Source of the DNA: an uncultured Oxalobacteraceae bacterium
GTDB taxonomy: Bacteria > Pseudomonadota > Gammaproteobacteria > Burkholderiales > Burkholderiaceae_D
Reading direction: 5' to 3'
Assembly (NCBI GenBank): GCA_937996605.1
Contig: CALKVB010000014.1
Span: forward strand, 1-38,391
Length of the DNA: 38,391 nucleotides
A model generated the notes under the pieces. That model searched no databases. It was given only the letters and a program-made list of their open reading frames with translations, and had not been told where the DNA came from. Shown piece after piece: positions 1 through 10,900 of the stretch (the stretch's first letter is position 1; the number at the start of each line of letters is the position of its first letter). The translations under genes were made by a program, and so were the position numbers.

Positions 1-1894
1 GGTATATCTGTTCATCAGCGCTTACATCGCCGATTGTCGAAAGACCCTTAACTAAAAGTTGCATAGCAATAGTGCTGATAGTTTCGGTTTTGGAATATGC
101 CTCGTCTAAATCTGTCTGAACTTCAGGCCTGAAAATAATCTCTGACATAATATCAAGGGCAATCGCAAGCTCCTCTGTAGGTGTTCGACTAACGAATTCG
201 ACTGCCCAAAACATGTGGTATCTGCCAATAAGACTTGGCGCCTTCTCAGCATGTAAGTTTGCAAGCGCTTCTTTTGCAGAAATTGACTTTGGATAAAGCT
301 CAGTTAGTAATTTTCCGCAAATTTCATCATCGTCGTCTAAGATTTCTCCCGCTCGAATATCTGCCAATAAAGCAAGCGCTTTCGCTCGAGCGAAACCTAT
401 ACATTTTAGCCAAGCCGCTGCACTTTGCTTACGGGTTCCTGAATGATGAGTCGAGTCAAGAACAATCGAATACAGGTCAGATGCAAGCTCAGGAAGAACG
501 TCACCATGAAGTATCGCGTCAATTACGCAAGCTAGATGCGCGTTATGCTTCATATCTCGCTCAGGGGATGAAAGAAGTTGTTTGAAATCTTGGGCTAATT
601 CGGTTGTCCCAAGCGCACCAAATGGACGAGAGTCCCAATAGTCATTCCTAAACCATGGAAATTTTTCAGCTTCGTGTCGCAATGACCTTAAAACACGTCG
701 TTTGTCCGAAGTGCTAAAGGGGCGAACGTCACTGTAAAGGACTAGCCCAAGGGGATCCACCTGTATCAAAATCGAACGTTCTAATTCACAATGGACGGTG
801 AGCCATCCATACAGACCCCGTAATGGGTCAACAATACAGCTGTCGGCAGCTGTCATTAGAGCTATTACGCGGCTTATCGGAAGTCCACTACTGGTCACTC
901 TTTTTGCTAACGATCTTGCGCCAAGATATTCAGCAATTGTCCGATGCCATACACACCGCTGCTCGCCTTCGGCTGCGAATAATTTTGTGTCCAACACTCG
1001 ACGAAGTATATCGTCCGAAACACCGAGAGAATCCGGTAAATCGACGAGCCGAATACAACCTGGCGCACGGTCAAGTGGGTCCAACGTGAATCGCTGCGAG
1101 TCTGATAAAAGAAGGAGTGCACATAGTAGCCCTGCAGCATCAAGTAAAGCCTCTTGGTTATATTGACGACCTCCATTTGAACGCAAACGAACTGGATTAT
1201 GTTCTTGAACCATCTCAGAACAGGCTAGTTCAAAAACTTCGCATCGACTCGCAGGCCAACTGTTTAGTGAGACTGCATTTACTAAGAGTCTCAGCAGTAA
1301 TGGGCTCTGTAACAATGCTTGGAGGCGATGACGTTCTGCCGCGCCAATAAAAGCAGCCGCTTCTGTTTCGTCACCTTTTAGCCAATACCTGAGTAGCTGT
1401 TTTATATCCGATTCTGCCAGGTAATCAAGGCGTAGCTCATGCACTTTCCCGTCTGACGAAACTACTTCTAAGTCTTTTGCACCATCCATATACCAATCGG
1501 CCTCTCGGCATGAAAGGCGAAATTTCGGCTTACCCAAATGCTGTAATTTCGAACGAACTGCTTCCAACGGTTTTTCAGTGCTTCCTGAGTCGCTGCGACG
1601 TTCATCGAGGGCGTCGATAAAAAGCGTCTTATCTGACAAAGAAAATTCATAATCCAATGTCAAGAAGTCCTTAGTACTTAAATAGATCGCACTGTCACCC
1701 ATTGCTTCTGCTTCTTGCTTGAAGACTGTCGTCTTGCCCGATCCTGGCTCGCCCAAAAGAACGTATGCGGGCAAATCGCGCCAAAACTCGAGCGTGCGAC
1801 GATCGTCTTGACGACCTTGATTTTTTAACGTCGCTGTCCGTTTTATTGGCAGCAATACACCAGGTACCGTTGAATCTGACAAGGTTTGATTCAT
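1..1894 (-). CDS. STAND/NACHT-like P-loop NTPase (3' end beyond window)
   Basis: Reading the minus strand from ATG at 1894 gives 631 codons without a stop to the left edge, so the gene is partial. Visible motifs are Walker A GEPGSGKT (residues 48-55), Walker B LFIDALDE (91-98), and a sensor-like RLSCREADW (126-134). WHRTIAEYLGA near residue 323 resembles the winged-helix end of NACHT modules. The rest looks alpha-helical and repeat-like. The double-acidic Walker B (DALDE) is typical of NACHT/STAND ATPases, which act as signal-sensing switches and are frequent in anti-phage systems. The P-loop is so close to the N terminus that any effector domain must be C-terminal or in a partner. An alternative in-frame ATG is at 1912; neither start has a good Shine-Dalgarno. 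It lies 220 bp downstream of gdhB, separated by a terminator, so it is probably transcribed alone. The defence role is inference. Confidence 0.75.
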   Translation of the reverse strand, partial: MNQTLSDSTVPGVLLPIKRTATLKNQGRQDDRRTLEFWRDLPAYVLLGEPGSGKTTVFKQEAEAMGDSAIYLSTKDFLTLDYEFSLSDKTLFIDALDERRSDSGSTEKPLEAVRSKLQHLGKPKFRLSCREADWYMDGAKDLEVVSSDGKVHELRLDYLAESDIKQLLRYWLKGDETEAAAFIGAAERHRLQALLQSPLLLRLLVNAVSLNSWPASRCEVFELACSEMVQEHNPVRLRSNGGRQYNQEALLDAAGLLCALLLLSDSQRFTLDPLDRAPGCIRLVDLPDSLGVSDDILRRVLDTKLFAAEGEQRCVWHRTIAEYLGARSLAKRVTSSGLPISRVIALMTAADSCIVDPLRGLYGWLTVHCELERSILIQVDPLGLVLYSDVRPFSTSDKRRVLRSLRHEAEKFPWFRNDYWDSRPFGALGTTELAQDFKQLLSSPERDMKHNAHLACVIDAILHGDVLPELASDLYSIVLDSTHHSGTRKQSAAAWLKCIGFARAKALALLADIRAGEILDDDDEICGKLLTELYPKSISAKEALANLHAEKAPSLIGRYHMFWAVEFVSRTPTEELAIALDIMSEIIFRPEVQTDLDEAYSKTETISTIAMQLLVKGLSTIGDVSADEQIY

Positions 1895-2063
1895 ACTTGA
1901 ATTTCGTATCATCTGCAATATTCAAAAAAAGCCACATCTATTTTCTTACAGAGAAATCTTGTGGCCACGAGTGCTTAAAAATAGAGCGGATTGCCGGAAC
2001 AATTGATTCGATTCTTGAAAAACAATATCTCCAGATACAATTCGCATTTTGCGTATCCCAAAC

Positions 2064-2096
2064 AAAAAAGGGTGAACACTAAATACGTGCTCACCC
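2064..2096 (-). terminator. Intrinsic terminator of gdhB
   Basis: On the minus strand a 10-bp stem (2087-2096 with 2070-2079, one G-T pair) with a 7-nt loop is followed by six T (2064-2069). It starts 18 bp after the gdhB stop codon. Confidence 0.85.
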
Positions 2097-2114
2097 TCTC
2101 AACGCTCGATAGAC

Positions 2115-5100
2115 TCAAGCCAAACTACGCAACTCCCGCAAGGCCACAGACACCGGTGCTAAATCCGCACCCTGCGTCGTAATCGTCGTCAACAATTGAT
2201 TGAGCTTGGCAATCGCTTGTTCGTGTTGCCCGCGCCATGTGGCGAGTGCTTCTTTGCGTGACAACAAGCTGCGCGTGACTTGGCTGGCGATGGAGTACAC
2301 GTCGTCGCGGGCGCTGCCGCGGGCTTGTGTTTGCCATAGCGTGTCGGTTGGTAAGCGATTGATTTGATCGCGCCAGCCGGTGAGGCTGAGTTCTGCGTCT
2401 ACGCCGAAGTAGGCTCGGGCTGTGGTTTCCAAATCGCTGCCTGTGCTTTGGGCGAGGTCGACCAAATCTAAGGCTGGGAAGATGAATTCCAAGGCCGCTA
2501 AGTTTTCAGCTAAGCCTGCTTCTACGCCTGCGTCGCTCAAAGCTTTGCTGGCTTCTTGCAAGCTAGCGTAGGCCGCTGCTGGTAACCATGCTGCCAAGTT
2601 GGCGCGCAGTTCACGTGCGCTTGGTTGGTAGCGTTGGATTAGCGTTGGCAAGTCGGCATTCGCTGTTCTTGCGCGCAGCATCCAGCGTGAGGCACGTTGG
2701 GCGATAGCGGTGAGCTTGGTCAACAAGTCTAATTGCAACTTGGCGTCGACTTTGTAATCAAGCGCATCGATTTGATCCCACAAGGCTTCTAAGTCAAAAA
2801 TCTCGCGTGCCAAAGTAAAGGCACGAATCACATCGGCTGCGGATGCGGCGGCTTCTGTGGCGATGAAGTTGACGAAGGTTGCGCCAGTGCGATTGACTAC
2901 TGTGTTCGTAATGAAGGTGGCGATAATTTCGCGCTTCAATTGGTGGTTAGAAATCGCTCCTGGGAACTTCTCAGACAGCACTTTCGGGAAGTAAGCTTTT
3001 AAAGCGCGGCTGAAGAACGGGTCGTCTGGTAAGTTAGACGCCACCAATTCATCAAACACGGCCATCTTCGCGTATGCCAAGACCACTGCGTTTTCTGGTG
3101 CGGTGAGGCCTTGTTTATGCGCTTTGCGGCGCGCGATTTCATCGTCGGATGGTAAGAACTCAATCGCACGGTTCAAGCGGCCTTGGCGCTCTAAGGTTTG
3201 CATTAAGCGTTGTTGGCCGTCGAGTACATACAGCGGACGGTGGCAAGCGATGTCGAGTGCTTGTGATTGATAGTAGTTGTCAGTCAAGACTAAGTGGCCA
3301 ACTTCATCTGTCATCGAGGCTAACAAGTCATTACGTTGTTTGAGTGTGAGGTCACCGGCTTCGGTAATCGCACCCACCAAGATCTTGATATTGACTTCAT
3401 GGTCGGAGCAATCGACACCAGCGGAGTTATCAATCGCGTCGGTGTAGATGCGGCCACCTTTTTGCGCGAATTCGATACGACCGTTTTGGGTGCAACCTAA
3501 GTTACCACCTTCTGCCAAGACTTTGCAGCGCAATTCATTGCCGTTGACGCGGAAGGCATCGCCTGCTTTGTCGCCGACTTGCGCATGCGTTTCAAACGTG
3601 GCTTTAACGTAAGTACCGATACCGCCGTTGTACAAGAGATCGACTGGCGCTTGCAAGATCACTTTGAGTAATTCCACTGGCGTTAAGTCGGTGGTTTCAA
3701 TACCTAAGACGGCACGTGCTTCTGGGCTTAAAGAAATCGACTTTGCTGTGCGTGGGTAGACACCGCCGCCTTTGGAGATCAACTCTTTGTTGTAGTCATC
3801 CCAGCTAGAGCGCGGCAAATTGAATAAGCGTTGGCGTTCAGCGAAAGACTTAGCGACATCGGGTGATGGGTCGATGAAGATATGGCGGTGATCAAACGCG
3901 GCCACCAATTTGATTTGCTCAGACAAGAGCATACCGTTACCGAATACGTCACCGGACATATCGCCGATACCTGCTACGGTGAATGGTGTGGTTTGCGTGT
4001 TGTGACCAAAAGAGCGGAAATGACGTTTGACCGATTCCCATGCACCGCGTGCGGTGATACCCATTTTCTTATGGTCGTAACCGACGGAGCCGCCTGATGC
4101 AAACGCATCACCGAGCCAGAAACCGTAATCAGCCGAGACGCCATTCGCAATATCGGAGAAGGTGGCTGTGCCTTTATCGGCAGCGACAACGAGGTAAGGA
4201 TCATCTGGATCATGACGCACCACTTTCGTTGGTGGCACCACGGCGCCTTTGACGATGTTGTCGGTGACATCGAGCAAACCAGAGAGGAAGATTTTGTAGC
4301 AGGCCACACCTTCGGCTTGATAGGCTTCGCGGTCTGTCATCGGTGGCGCATTCTTCAAGACGAAACCGCCTTTAGAACCGACAGGCACGATGACGGTGTT
4401 TTTGACTTGCTGCGCTTTGACCAACCCGAGGATTTCAGTACGGAAGTCTTCACGACGATCAGACCAACGCAAACCACCGCGCGCGACTTTACCGCCGCGC
4501 AAATGCACACCTTCGACACGTGGTGAGTAGACCCAAATTTCAAACAATGGTTTTGGTTCTGGCACACCTGGCACTTCACGTGGATTGAGTTTGAAACTCA
4601 TATACGGTTTGAAGTTGCCATTGGCATCGGTTTGCCACAAGTTGGTACGCAAGGTGGCGACGATGGTGGCAATGAATTGGCGCAAGATGCGATCTTCATC
4701 CAAACTCGCTACTTGGCTCATGGCGGCTTCAAGTTGTTCGCGGATATGCTTTTGTGCCACTTCGCGGTCGCCCACGTAATCTGGCTTGAAGCGGGCGCCA
4801 AACAATTCGGCGATCAATTGTGTGATGCCGCAGTTTTTGTTCAATGCCGCTTCGATATAGTTTTGGCTGTAAGCAAAACCAAGTTGTTTGAAGTAACGTG
4901 AGCATGCGCGCAAGACTGCGATAGAGCGGGCGTCGAGGGCGGTATTCAAGACCAAGCGATTCAGATCATCGCTCTCTACTTCGCCACGCCATGCGGCTTT
5001 AAACAATTCTTCAAAACGGGCTTTGACGGCGGCTAAATCCGTTTCGGCGGGCAGTTGCAAACCCAAATCGTGAATCCACAAAGCGTTGTCGCCATCGGCA

Positions 5101-6881
5101 ATATGGTAAGGATGTTCATCGAGAACACGTGCGCCCATACGCTCTAACACAGGCAAAGAATCAGACAAGGCCACTTTAGAGGTGTTGTAGATCTTAAAGC
5201 GCAATAAGCCCGCTACAGCATCGAGTGGACGATACAGTTTCACCGCTAATGGTGAAGCCGCGGACAAAGCGGCGAGGATGTCGGCATCTTCGGCACCGGC
5301 TTGTGGTGAGAAGTCTTCGCGGTACACATTCGGGAAAGCATTGGCGAAACGCGTTGCCAAATCGAGGCCACGGCCTTCGCCATGGGTGCGCAAGAGTTCG
5401 GCGCTGCAATCGTCTTCCCAACGTTGCGCTAATTTGGCGATGCGCGCTTCGAGTGCGCTGACGTTGACGTTGCTGCTCATTGTCGCATCGGCTTTGGCAC
5501 GCACGAGGTAGTGGATACGAGCCAGTGGGCTGTCGGTGAGCATCGGTGTGAATTCGATGGATTGGCCATCTAAAGCCGACATCAATTCGCTACTGATTTT
5601 GACGCGCAGTTCGGTGTTGTAACGATCACGTGGCACGAAGACTTGTGCTGAAGTAAAACGACCAAATGGATCACGACGCAAGAACAAGCGTACACGTTGG
5701 CGCTCTTGCAAACGCAAAATGCCGAGTGCATGTTCGGTCAGGGTGGCGGTATCAACTTGCAAAAGTTCGTCGCGTGGGTAGTCATCCAAAATCGATTGCA
5801 AGGCTTTGGCGGCATGGCTTTCTGGCACCACACCAGCGGCTTGCATCACGGCATTGGCACGCTGTCTGACTTGAGGAATTTCGCTGACGGCAGCGGAGTA
5901 AGCAGTCGATGTGTACAAACCTAAGAAGCGCGATTCACCGACCACTTCACCGGCATCATTAAAGCGTTTAACGGCAATGTAATCGAGCCACGCTGGGCGA
6001 TGCACCGTGGCACGCGTCATGGCTTTGGTGACGAGCACTGTTTGTTCAGAATCGATCAGTGCCACGACTTCTGGTGGCAACATGGTTTCATTGGTTTGTG
6101 CTTTACCGCGCAAGATACCGAGGCCGGAATCGGGGATCGCCACCAAGCTCACTTGCTTACCATCGCGTTTGAGTTCGTAATCACGCGCACCCAAGAAAGT
6201 GAAGTGACGGTCTTCCAGCCATTTCAAGAAGGCGATACCTTCGCCATGACTTTCTTGCGATTGTGCGAATTTTTCTGAAGCAGCGGTGAGGCTCTTCACA
6301 CGTTGCAACATAGTCTGCCAATCTTCGACTGCGGCACGCACATCGGCTAAGACGCGTTGCAAGTCATCGATCAAAGCTTGTTGATCGGCTGCGCTGACGA
6401 TGCGATCACATTCCACCAAAATCAAGGATTCCACCGGGTCGTTACGGCCCGCCGCTTTGGCTGCTGCAACCGTGCTAGCGTTATCGACGCTGCCATCGGC
6501 ATTACGTGCCACGCTCATCAATGGGTGCACGATCCAGTGCGCCGTGCGGCCCGTTTTATTGATCGCCATGGTCACGGAATCGACCAAGAAAGGCATATTG
6601 TCATTAACGATTTGCACGACGGTGTGCTCGCTGACAAAGCCGTCTTCGGCCAAGCTCGGGTTATACACGCGAATCTTTGGCGTTTTTGGTGCGCGTTGAG
6701 AATCGAGCAAACGCCAATGGGCGTTGGCTAAGGCAAATAAATTGGCCGCGCCACGCGCTGTGATTTCATCGGGATCGGTGTTCTCAAAATAGGCTGCAAT
6801 AAAGCCGCCTTGACGTTTGCTGGTGGCGCTGGAATGTTCTTGGGCGTATGCCATTAATTCGGCAAAGTGGGATGAGGTCAT
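2115..6881 (-). CDS. gdhB: NAD-specific glutamate dehydrogenase, large (GDH-180) type
   Basis: 1588 residues, the usual length of the large bacterial NAD-dependent glutamate dehydrogenases (EC 1.4.1.2). These oxidatively deaminate glutamate to 2-oxoglutarate and ammonium in the cytoplasm. The long N-terminal third is the ACT-like regulatory part of the family. The catalytic core shows GGKVARGGLRWSDR (about 796-809), VPVGSKGGFVLK (about 833-844), GIGDMSGDVFGNGML (about 970) and LYNGGIGTYVK (about 1084). The C-terminal quarter is helical. The start at 6881 has AAGGA nine bases upstream. The gene is alone between a roughly 1-kb gene-free stretch and its own terminator, so it is probably monocistronic. 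Intact, with no unusual features seen. Confidence 0.97.
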   Translation of the reverse strand: MTSSHFAELMAYAQEHSSATSKRQGGFIAAYFENTDPDEITARGAANLFALANAHWRLLDSQRAPKTPKIRVYNPSLAEDGFVSEHTVVQIVNDNMPFLVDSVTMAINKTGRTAHWIVHPLMSVARNADGSVDNASTVAAAKAAGRNDPVESLILVECDRIVSAADQQALIDDLQRVLADVRAAVEDWQTMLQRVKSLTAASEKFAQSQESHGEGIAFLKWLEDRHFTFLGARDYELKRDGKQVSLVAIPDSGLGILRGKAQTNETMLPPEVVALIDSEQTVLVTKAMTRATVHRPAWLDYIAVKRFNDAGEVVGESRFLGLYTSTAYSAAVSEIPQVRQRANAVMQAAGVVPESHAAKALQSILDDYPRDELLQVDTATLTEHALGILRLQERQRVRLFLRRDPFGRFTSAQVFVPRDRYNTELRVKISSELMSALDGQSIEFTPMLTDSPLARIHYLVRAKADATMSSNVNVSALEARIAKLAQRWEDDCSAELLRTHGEGRGLDLATRFANAFPNVYREDFSPQAGAEDADILAALSAASPLAVKLYRPLDAVAGLLRFKIYNTSKVALSDSLPVLERMGARVLDEHPYHIADGDNALWIHDLGLQLPAETDLAAVKARFEELFKAAWRGEVESDDLNRLVLNTALDARSIAVLRACSRYFKQLGFAYSQNYIEAALNKNCGITQLIAELFGARFKPDYVGDREVAQKHIREQLEAAMSQVASLDEDRILRQFIATIVATLRTNLWQTDANGNFKPYMSFKLNPREVPGVPEPKPLFEIWVYSPRVEGVHLRGGKVARGGLRWSDRREDFRTEILGLVKAQQVKNTVIVPVGSKGGFVLKNAPPMTDREAYQAEGVACYKIFLSGLLDVTDNIVKGAVVPPTKVVRHDPDDPYLVVAADKGTATFSDIANGVSADYGFWLGDAFASGGSVGYDHKKMGITARGAWESVKRHFRSFGHNTQTTPFTVAGIGDMSGDVFGNGMLLSEQIKLVAAFDHRHIFIDPSPDVAKSFAERQRLFNLPRSSWDDYNKELISKGGGVYPRTAKSISLSPEARAVLGIETTDLTPVELLKVILQAPVDLLYNGGIGTYVKATFETHAQVGDKAGDAFRVNGNELRCKVLAEGGNLGCTQNGRIEFAQKGGRIYTDAIDNSAGVDCSDHEVNIKILVGAITEAGDLTLKQRNDLLASMTDEVGHLVLTDNYYQSQALDIACHRPLYVLDGQQRLMQTLERQGRLNRAIEFLPSDDEIARRKAHKQGLTAPENAVVLAYAKMAVFDELVASNLPDDPFFSRALKAYFPKVLSEKFPGAISNHQLKREIIATFITNTVVNRTGATFVNFIATEAAASAADVIRAFTLAREIFDLEALWDQIDALDYKVDAKLQLDLLTKLTAIAQRASRWMLRARTANADLPTLIQRYQPSARELRANLAAWLPAAAYASLQEASKALSDAGVEAGLAENLAALEFIFPALDLVDLAQSTGSDLETTARAYFGVDAELSLTGWRDQINRLPTDTLWQTQARGSARDDVYSIASQVTRSLLSRKEALATWRGQHEQAIAKLNQLLTTITTQGADLAPVSVALRELRSLA

Positions 6882-7490
6882 GCTTTTTCCTTAGTTTTAT
6901 GGACCTCTGCCCAACCTACTTCGCGACGGTCGTGCAGAGCTCTCTCTATGTTTATTCAGGACTTGCGCCATGCCCAAGGCCACATCAAGGGTTTCTTGAA
7001 GGGATTTGATGAGGTCAGAGTTTCTAAGGTCTAGCTGCCGACAGAAGAAAAGACGCAAATTCTAAAGTTTAAGAAATGCTATTTCTCTATTTTCGTTGTA
7101 GTAGTGCAAGTATCCACTATTCCCTAGGGAAAGACAAACGAAGACGACCAAAACCATACAGGGACGATGGCTAAGTAGGCGGTAGAAATACCACTTCTAA
7201 AGACCTTCGAGAGTGTAATCGCAAGTGAGATAACACCAGTCGATATATCAAGGTTTTTTTGCGATGGCGCAAAGTGTGCGCAAGGGTGTGAAAAAGAGGC
7301 CCCCGAATAGGCACGGATGTCGCTCAATTAAATCCGATTAGGTCCGAGAATTTAGGGCGTCAACCCTGTGAAGGTACACTGCTGTCTGGAATAATAAATA
7401 ACAATCCTGCCATACTTTGAAAAAGATGCGCTGCCCTGTTGAAATGCTAATTTCAAACTGGAATTTTTGAGGGAAGAAACCTGTCTGTGG
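6882..7490. other. Gene-free stretch upstream of gdhB
   Basis: Only short ORFs without plausible translation signals are found here. It must hold the gdhB promoter, but I could not pick convincing -35/-10 boxes. Confidence 0.5.
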
Positions 7491-7573
7491 CGTCATACCA
7501 GGCTTGACCCAGTATTCATCTTCAGTGCCAGTAGCGATTGAAACATGGATGCCGGATCAAGTCCGGCATGACG
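7491..7573. repeat. REP-like dispersed hairpin element
   Basis: Two 29-nt arms, 7491-7519 and 7545-7573, are inverted copies. They agree at 21 of 29 positions, and all eight differences are transitions, so many can pair as G-U. The right arm contains its own smaller palindrome (ATGCCGGA / TCCGGCAT). Sequences of this kind recur in intergenic regions of many proteobacterial genomes; copy number here cannot be judged from one window. Confidence 0.6.
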
Positions 7574-7790
7574 ATACGGGAGTATCTTGATAGTAAGTGT
7601 GATCCGACTTGCGACTTCAAACCTGTCAATCAATTTATTCCAAACCACAATGTGCGGAGGCAGGGGGCCAGTGTCTTTCGCCTTCTACACCACTTGGTTC
7701 ATACCAGTGCAGGAACGACCATGCCCGAAGAATTAAAGTCATTGCTAGTGTGCACCGCACAAATTGCACGCATTGACTTGATCACAGCAG

Positions 7791-7818
7791 CAAAAAAAGA
7801 GGTGGCCGCAGCCACCTC
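7791..7818 (-). terminator. Intrinsic terminator downstream of TonB receptor 1
   Basis: On the minus strand GAGGTGGC, a 4-nt loop and GCCACCTC form a perfect 8-bp stem followed by seven T. It lies about 125 bp after the receptor stop. The same 8-bp stem sequence is used in the terminator at 15291-15318. Confidence 0.85.
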
Positions 7819-7862
7819 AAATTACCACCTTTGGAGGATAGTAAGTTCACTTCTACTTCAAT

Positions 7863-7939
7863 ACTCAAACGGCAAGCGTTTGTACTGCACTCAAACGGTG
7901 GGCGTTTGTTCAGTACTCAACGGCAAGCGTTTGTTCACC
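7863..7939. repeat. Three tandem 26-bp repeats, each holding a palindrome
   Basis: Units at 7863-7888, 7889-7914 and 7915-7939 begin ACTCAA. Units 1 and 2 contain CAAACG-N5-CGTTTG, a perfect 6-bp inverted repeat; unit 3 has CAACG-N5-CGTTTG. The array ends four bases past the stop codon of receptor 1, so it forms the first part of that transcript's 3' UTR. Confidence 0.8.
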
Positions 7940-7943
7940 ATGT

Positions 7944-10900
7944 TTAGAACTTATGGTTGTACTCAACACGCAATTTGAATGTACGTGCCGGCGCATATTG
8001 ACGAACTTCGCCATAATTCGACACAATCGCACCATCGCCACCGTCGTAAGTTTCTTGACGAGTCAAAGCCATTTGTTGATTAAAGACGTTGAATGCATCC
8101 ACCGCAAACACCACACCTTTCATCGCTGCCGGCTTATAAGTCAAGCTTAAGTCCAAACGAGATTCGGTTGGCATACGACCTAAACTACCGCGTGGTGAAG
8201 GCTTACCGTTACACCAGAAATAAACTGCACCATAACCGCCGGTTCCCCATTCTGGACCATTGACGTTTTTCAAACCAGCCTCGGCATCCAAATCTGTGCC
8301 TTGGCAAGTTTTTGGACGGCCTGATTGAACCAAGAGATTGGCTCCCATTGACCATTCTTTATTGAACTCATAGAAGCCAAACGCCTTGATGGAATGTGTA
8401 CGATCATTCGGTAACACACCGCGTGTGAAAGCCATAAACTCTGGGAAATCCCAGTTAGCGGTCGTCGAAACGTCTTGCTGACCTGTATCAGAGTTAGTTT
8501 GACCTTCCATGTTCCCTGAGCTACGTGACCATGTGTAGTACACATTGCCATACCAGCCATTTGTCAACGGATGCTCAGCAAAGAAATCAAGCGCTACATA
8601 TTTACGTTCTGCTTTTGGGAAGCCCATATCTGCCGCGGTAAAGGTTACATAGCGACCATTGCCGGTTGCTAAACCTTGAGCGTTGTGGCTCTCTACCCAA
8701 ATCGTTGCATCACTACCTGGATTAAAGATGAAGCAATTTAAGTAACCAGTTGGATTACCTTCTTGTTTCAAGCCCACTTTTTTGGAGTAGGCAGCAATCA
8801 CACGTGTGTCGCAGTTATCATCGATACCTGCACCAAGATTACGATAAGTGAATTTTGCACCTACGTTCAACTGTGGGTTCAACGCACGCTCTAAGCCCAA
8901 GGTGAATTCATCTTGATAGTTTGGCTTCAAGCCCTTAGCAACGACAGAACGTGGATCTTTTGGCTGACCAATTTCACCGTCAGGTGTACCTACTTCATTA
9001 ATCGCACGCAAACCTAAAGGTTGACCATTACTATCAACACCGGTGTAGGTGAAATCTTGACGTGTCAACGTAGAACGACTCGCTGCACGTGCGGAAACAC
9101 GTGTCGGCATTTGCAAGAAATAACGACCTGCACTACCAAACACCTTCATCGAAGAGTCACCATTCACGTCCCACGACGCGGACAAACGTGGTGCCAACTG
9201 ATTTTTCATATCGACAAATTTTTGACCATCACCGTTGGTATTGCTGTATTGGTCATTTCGGACACCTGCAACAATCAAGAGATTTTTGGTTGCTTGGAAG
9301 CGATCTTCAAAATACTGCGCAGTCTGTTGAGAGCCAGCTTGTGTCAAGCTTGAAAAGATACTCTCTGTAACGTAGTAACCACGAGTACCGTAGCCGCCAT
9401 AGTTAGCAACAATGGCTGGTCGGCTAATGGAAAGATTCGTTGGTACATTTTCGCTACCGATAGGCACACGGTTATACACCCAAGTACCACCACCGGAAGA
9501 CTGTACACCGACATTCGCAGAAGCTAAGTCAACGCGATCAATACCAGCGCGGAAGGTATGTTGATTCCATTTGTATTCCAGATCCAAACGATAGGACTTA
9601 ACTTCATCATCACCAGGACGTGTCAAGCTACCACCGTATTTCACTTTATTGACGTAGTTATTTGGATCGATTTCTGGTACGCGAGTACGCGCAGATGAAG
9701 CAACCGCATGCACCGTGCCATTAGGATTGCCGTCAAAATAGGTGACGCCACGTTTTGCTTTGAGTTGACCTGCCAAGGCAGTTAAAGTCAGGGCATCGGT
9801 TAATTGTCCTGTGTATTTCAAGGCATTGGAATCAGCACCAGTAGAACCAAAGTTTTTAGATACTGTTTCTGTATATTTTGTCGAATTATGTTTTCCTGTT
9901 GCGACATCATATCCATATGAACCATTTCTTGCGGTGGAATTATCACCAATGGAAGTCCACTCTAAGCGATGATCATCGCTAATATTCCAATCAAACTTGG
10001 CGAGATAACGATTGGTCTCGGTTCTAGATGCAAGCCAACCATCGCGTGCCAAAGTATTGCTGGTCAAATCATTGACCGCACCACCATCTGTCAAGTTCTT
10101 TTCTACCGCTGCAAACATAAACAACTTGTCTTGCACCAAAGGACCACCTACGTAACCACCGTATTGCGTCACCTTGTTATAACTCGCGTCATTCTTGAAA
10201 TGCAAAGTGCCGTCAAGATGGTCATCACTACCGGTTTGTGGGAAATAGATATTGCGTGGTTTAGAACGCAAACTATTTGGTGTAATGCTGTAAGAAGCAC
10301 CCATTTCCCAATTATTAGTACCGCTCTTGGTCGTCAAGTTAAGTACACCACCAATGGAGCGACCAAACTCCGCACCAAAGCCACCAGTGATCACAGAAGT
10401 TTGTGAAATTGCGCCCCAAGGCAATTGCGTTGAACCAATTTGTGACAAAGGATTCGTCACTGGAAGACCGTTGATGTAGTAGGCATTTTCGGACACACCG
10501 CCACCGCCGAAGCTAGCAACGTTACCGTAGGCCGCATCACCACGTGTAGTATTTGGTGCCAACAAAACAACCGCCGTCAAATTCGTTTGCATCGGCAATT
10601 GTGCTAATTGTTTGGCTGTAAAAATTGCGCCATTATTGGTATTGGAAACGTCGATTTTAGAACGCTTCGCAGAAACTGTAATTTGCTGTACTGAAGACGC
10701 TGCAAATGAAGCCTCGGTACCTTGTCCGATGATCGTATCGAGCTCTTGCGTGCTGACTACTTTACCATCACGCATCAATTCAACTTTGTAGTGACCCGCT
10801 GGTAAAGCAGTCGCTGTGTAACGGCCAGCAGAATCGACAGCGACATTACGCTTGAAGCCGGTATCGGTGTTCAAGATCTGAACACTGGTGCCAGCAGGTG

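Noticed and set aside
6000..6731. Plus-strand ORFs opposite gdhB
   Set aside because: Shadows of the strongly supported gdhB reading frame.
7863..7939. CRISPR-like array
   Set aside because: Units are directly adjacent without spacers and number only three; no cas genes.
7538..7978. Plus-strand ORF of 146 codons
   Set aside because: Runs over the REP-like element, the receptor terminator and the palindromic repeats. Composition is not protein-like.
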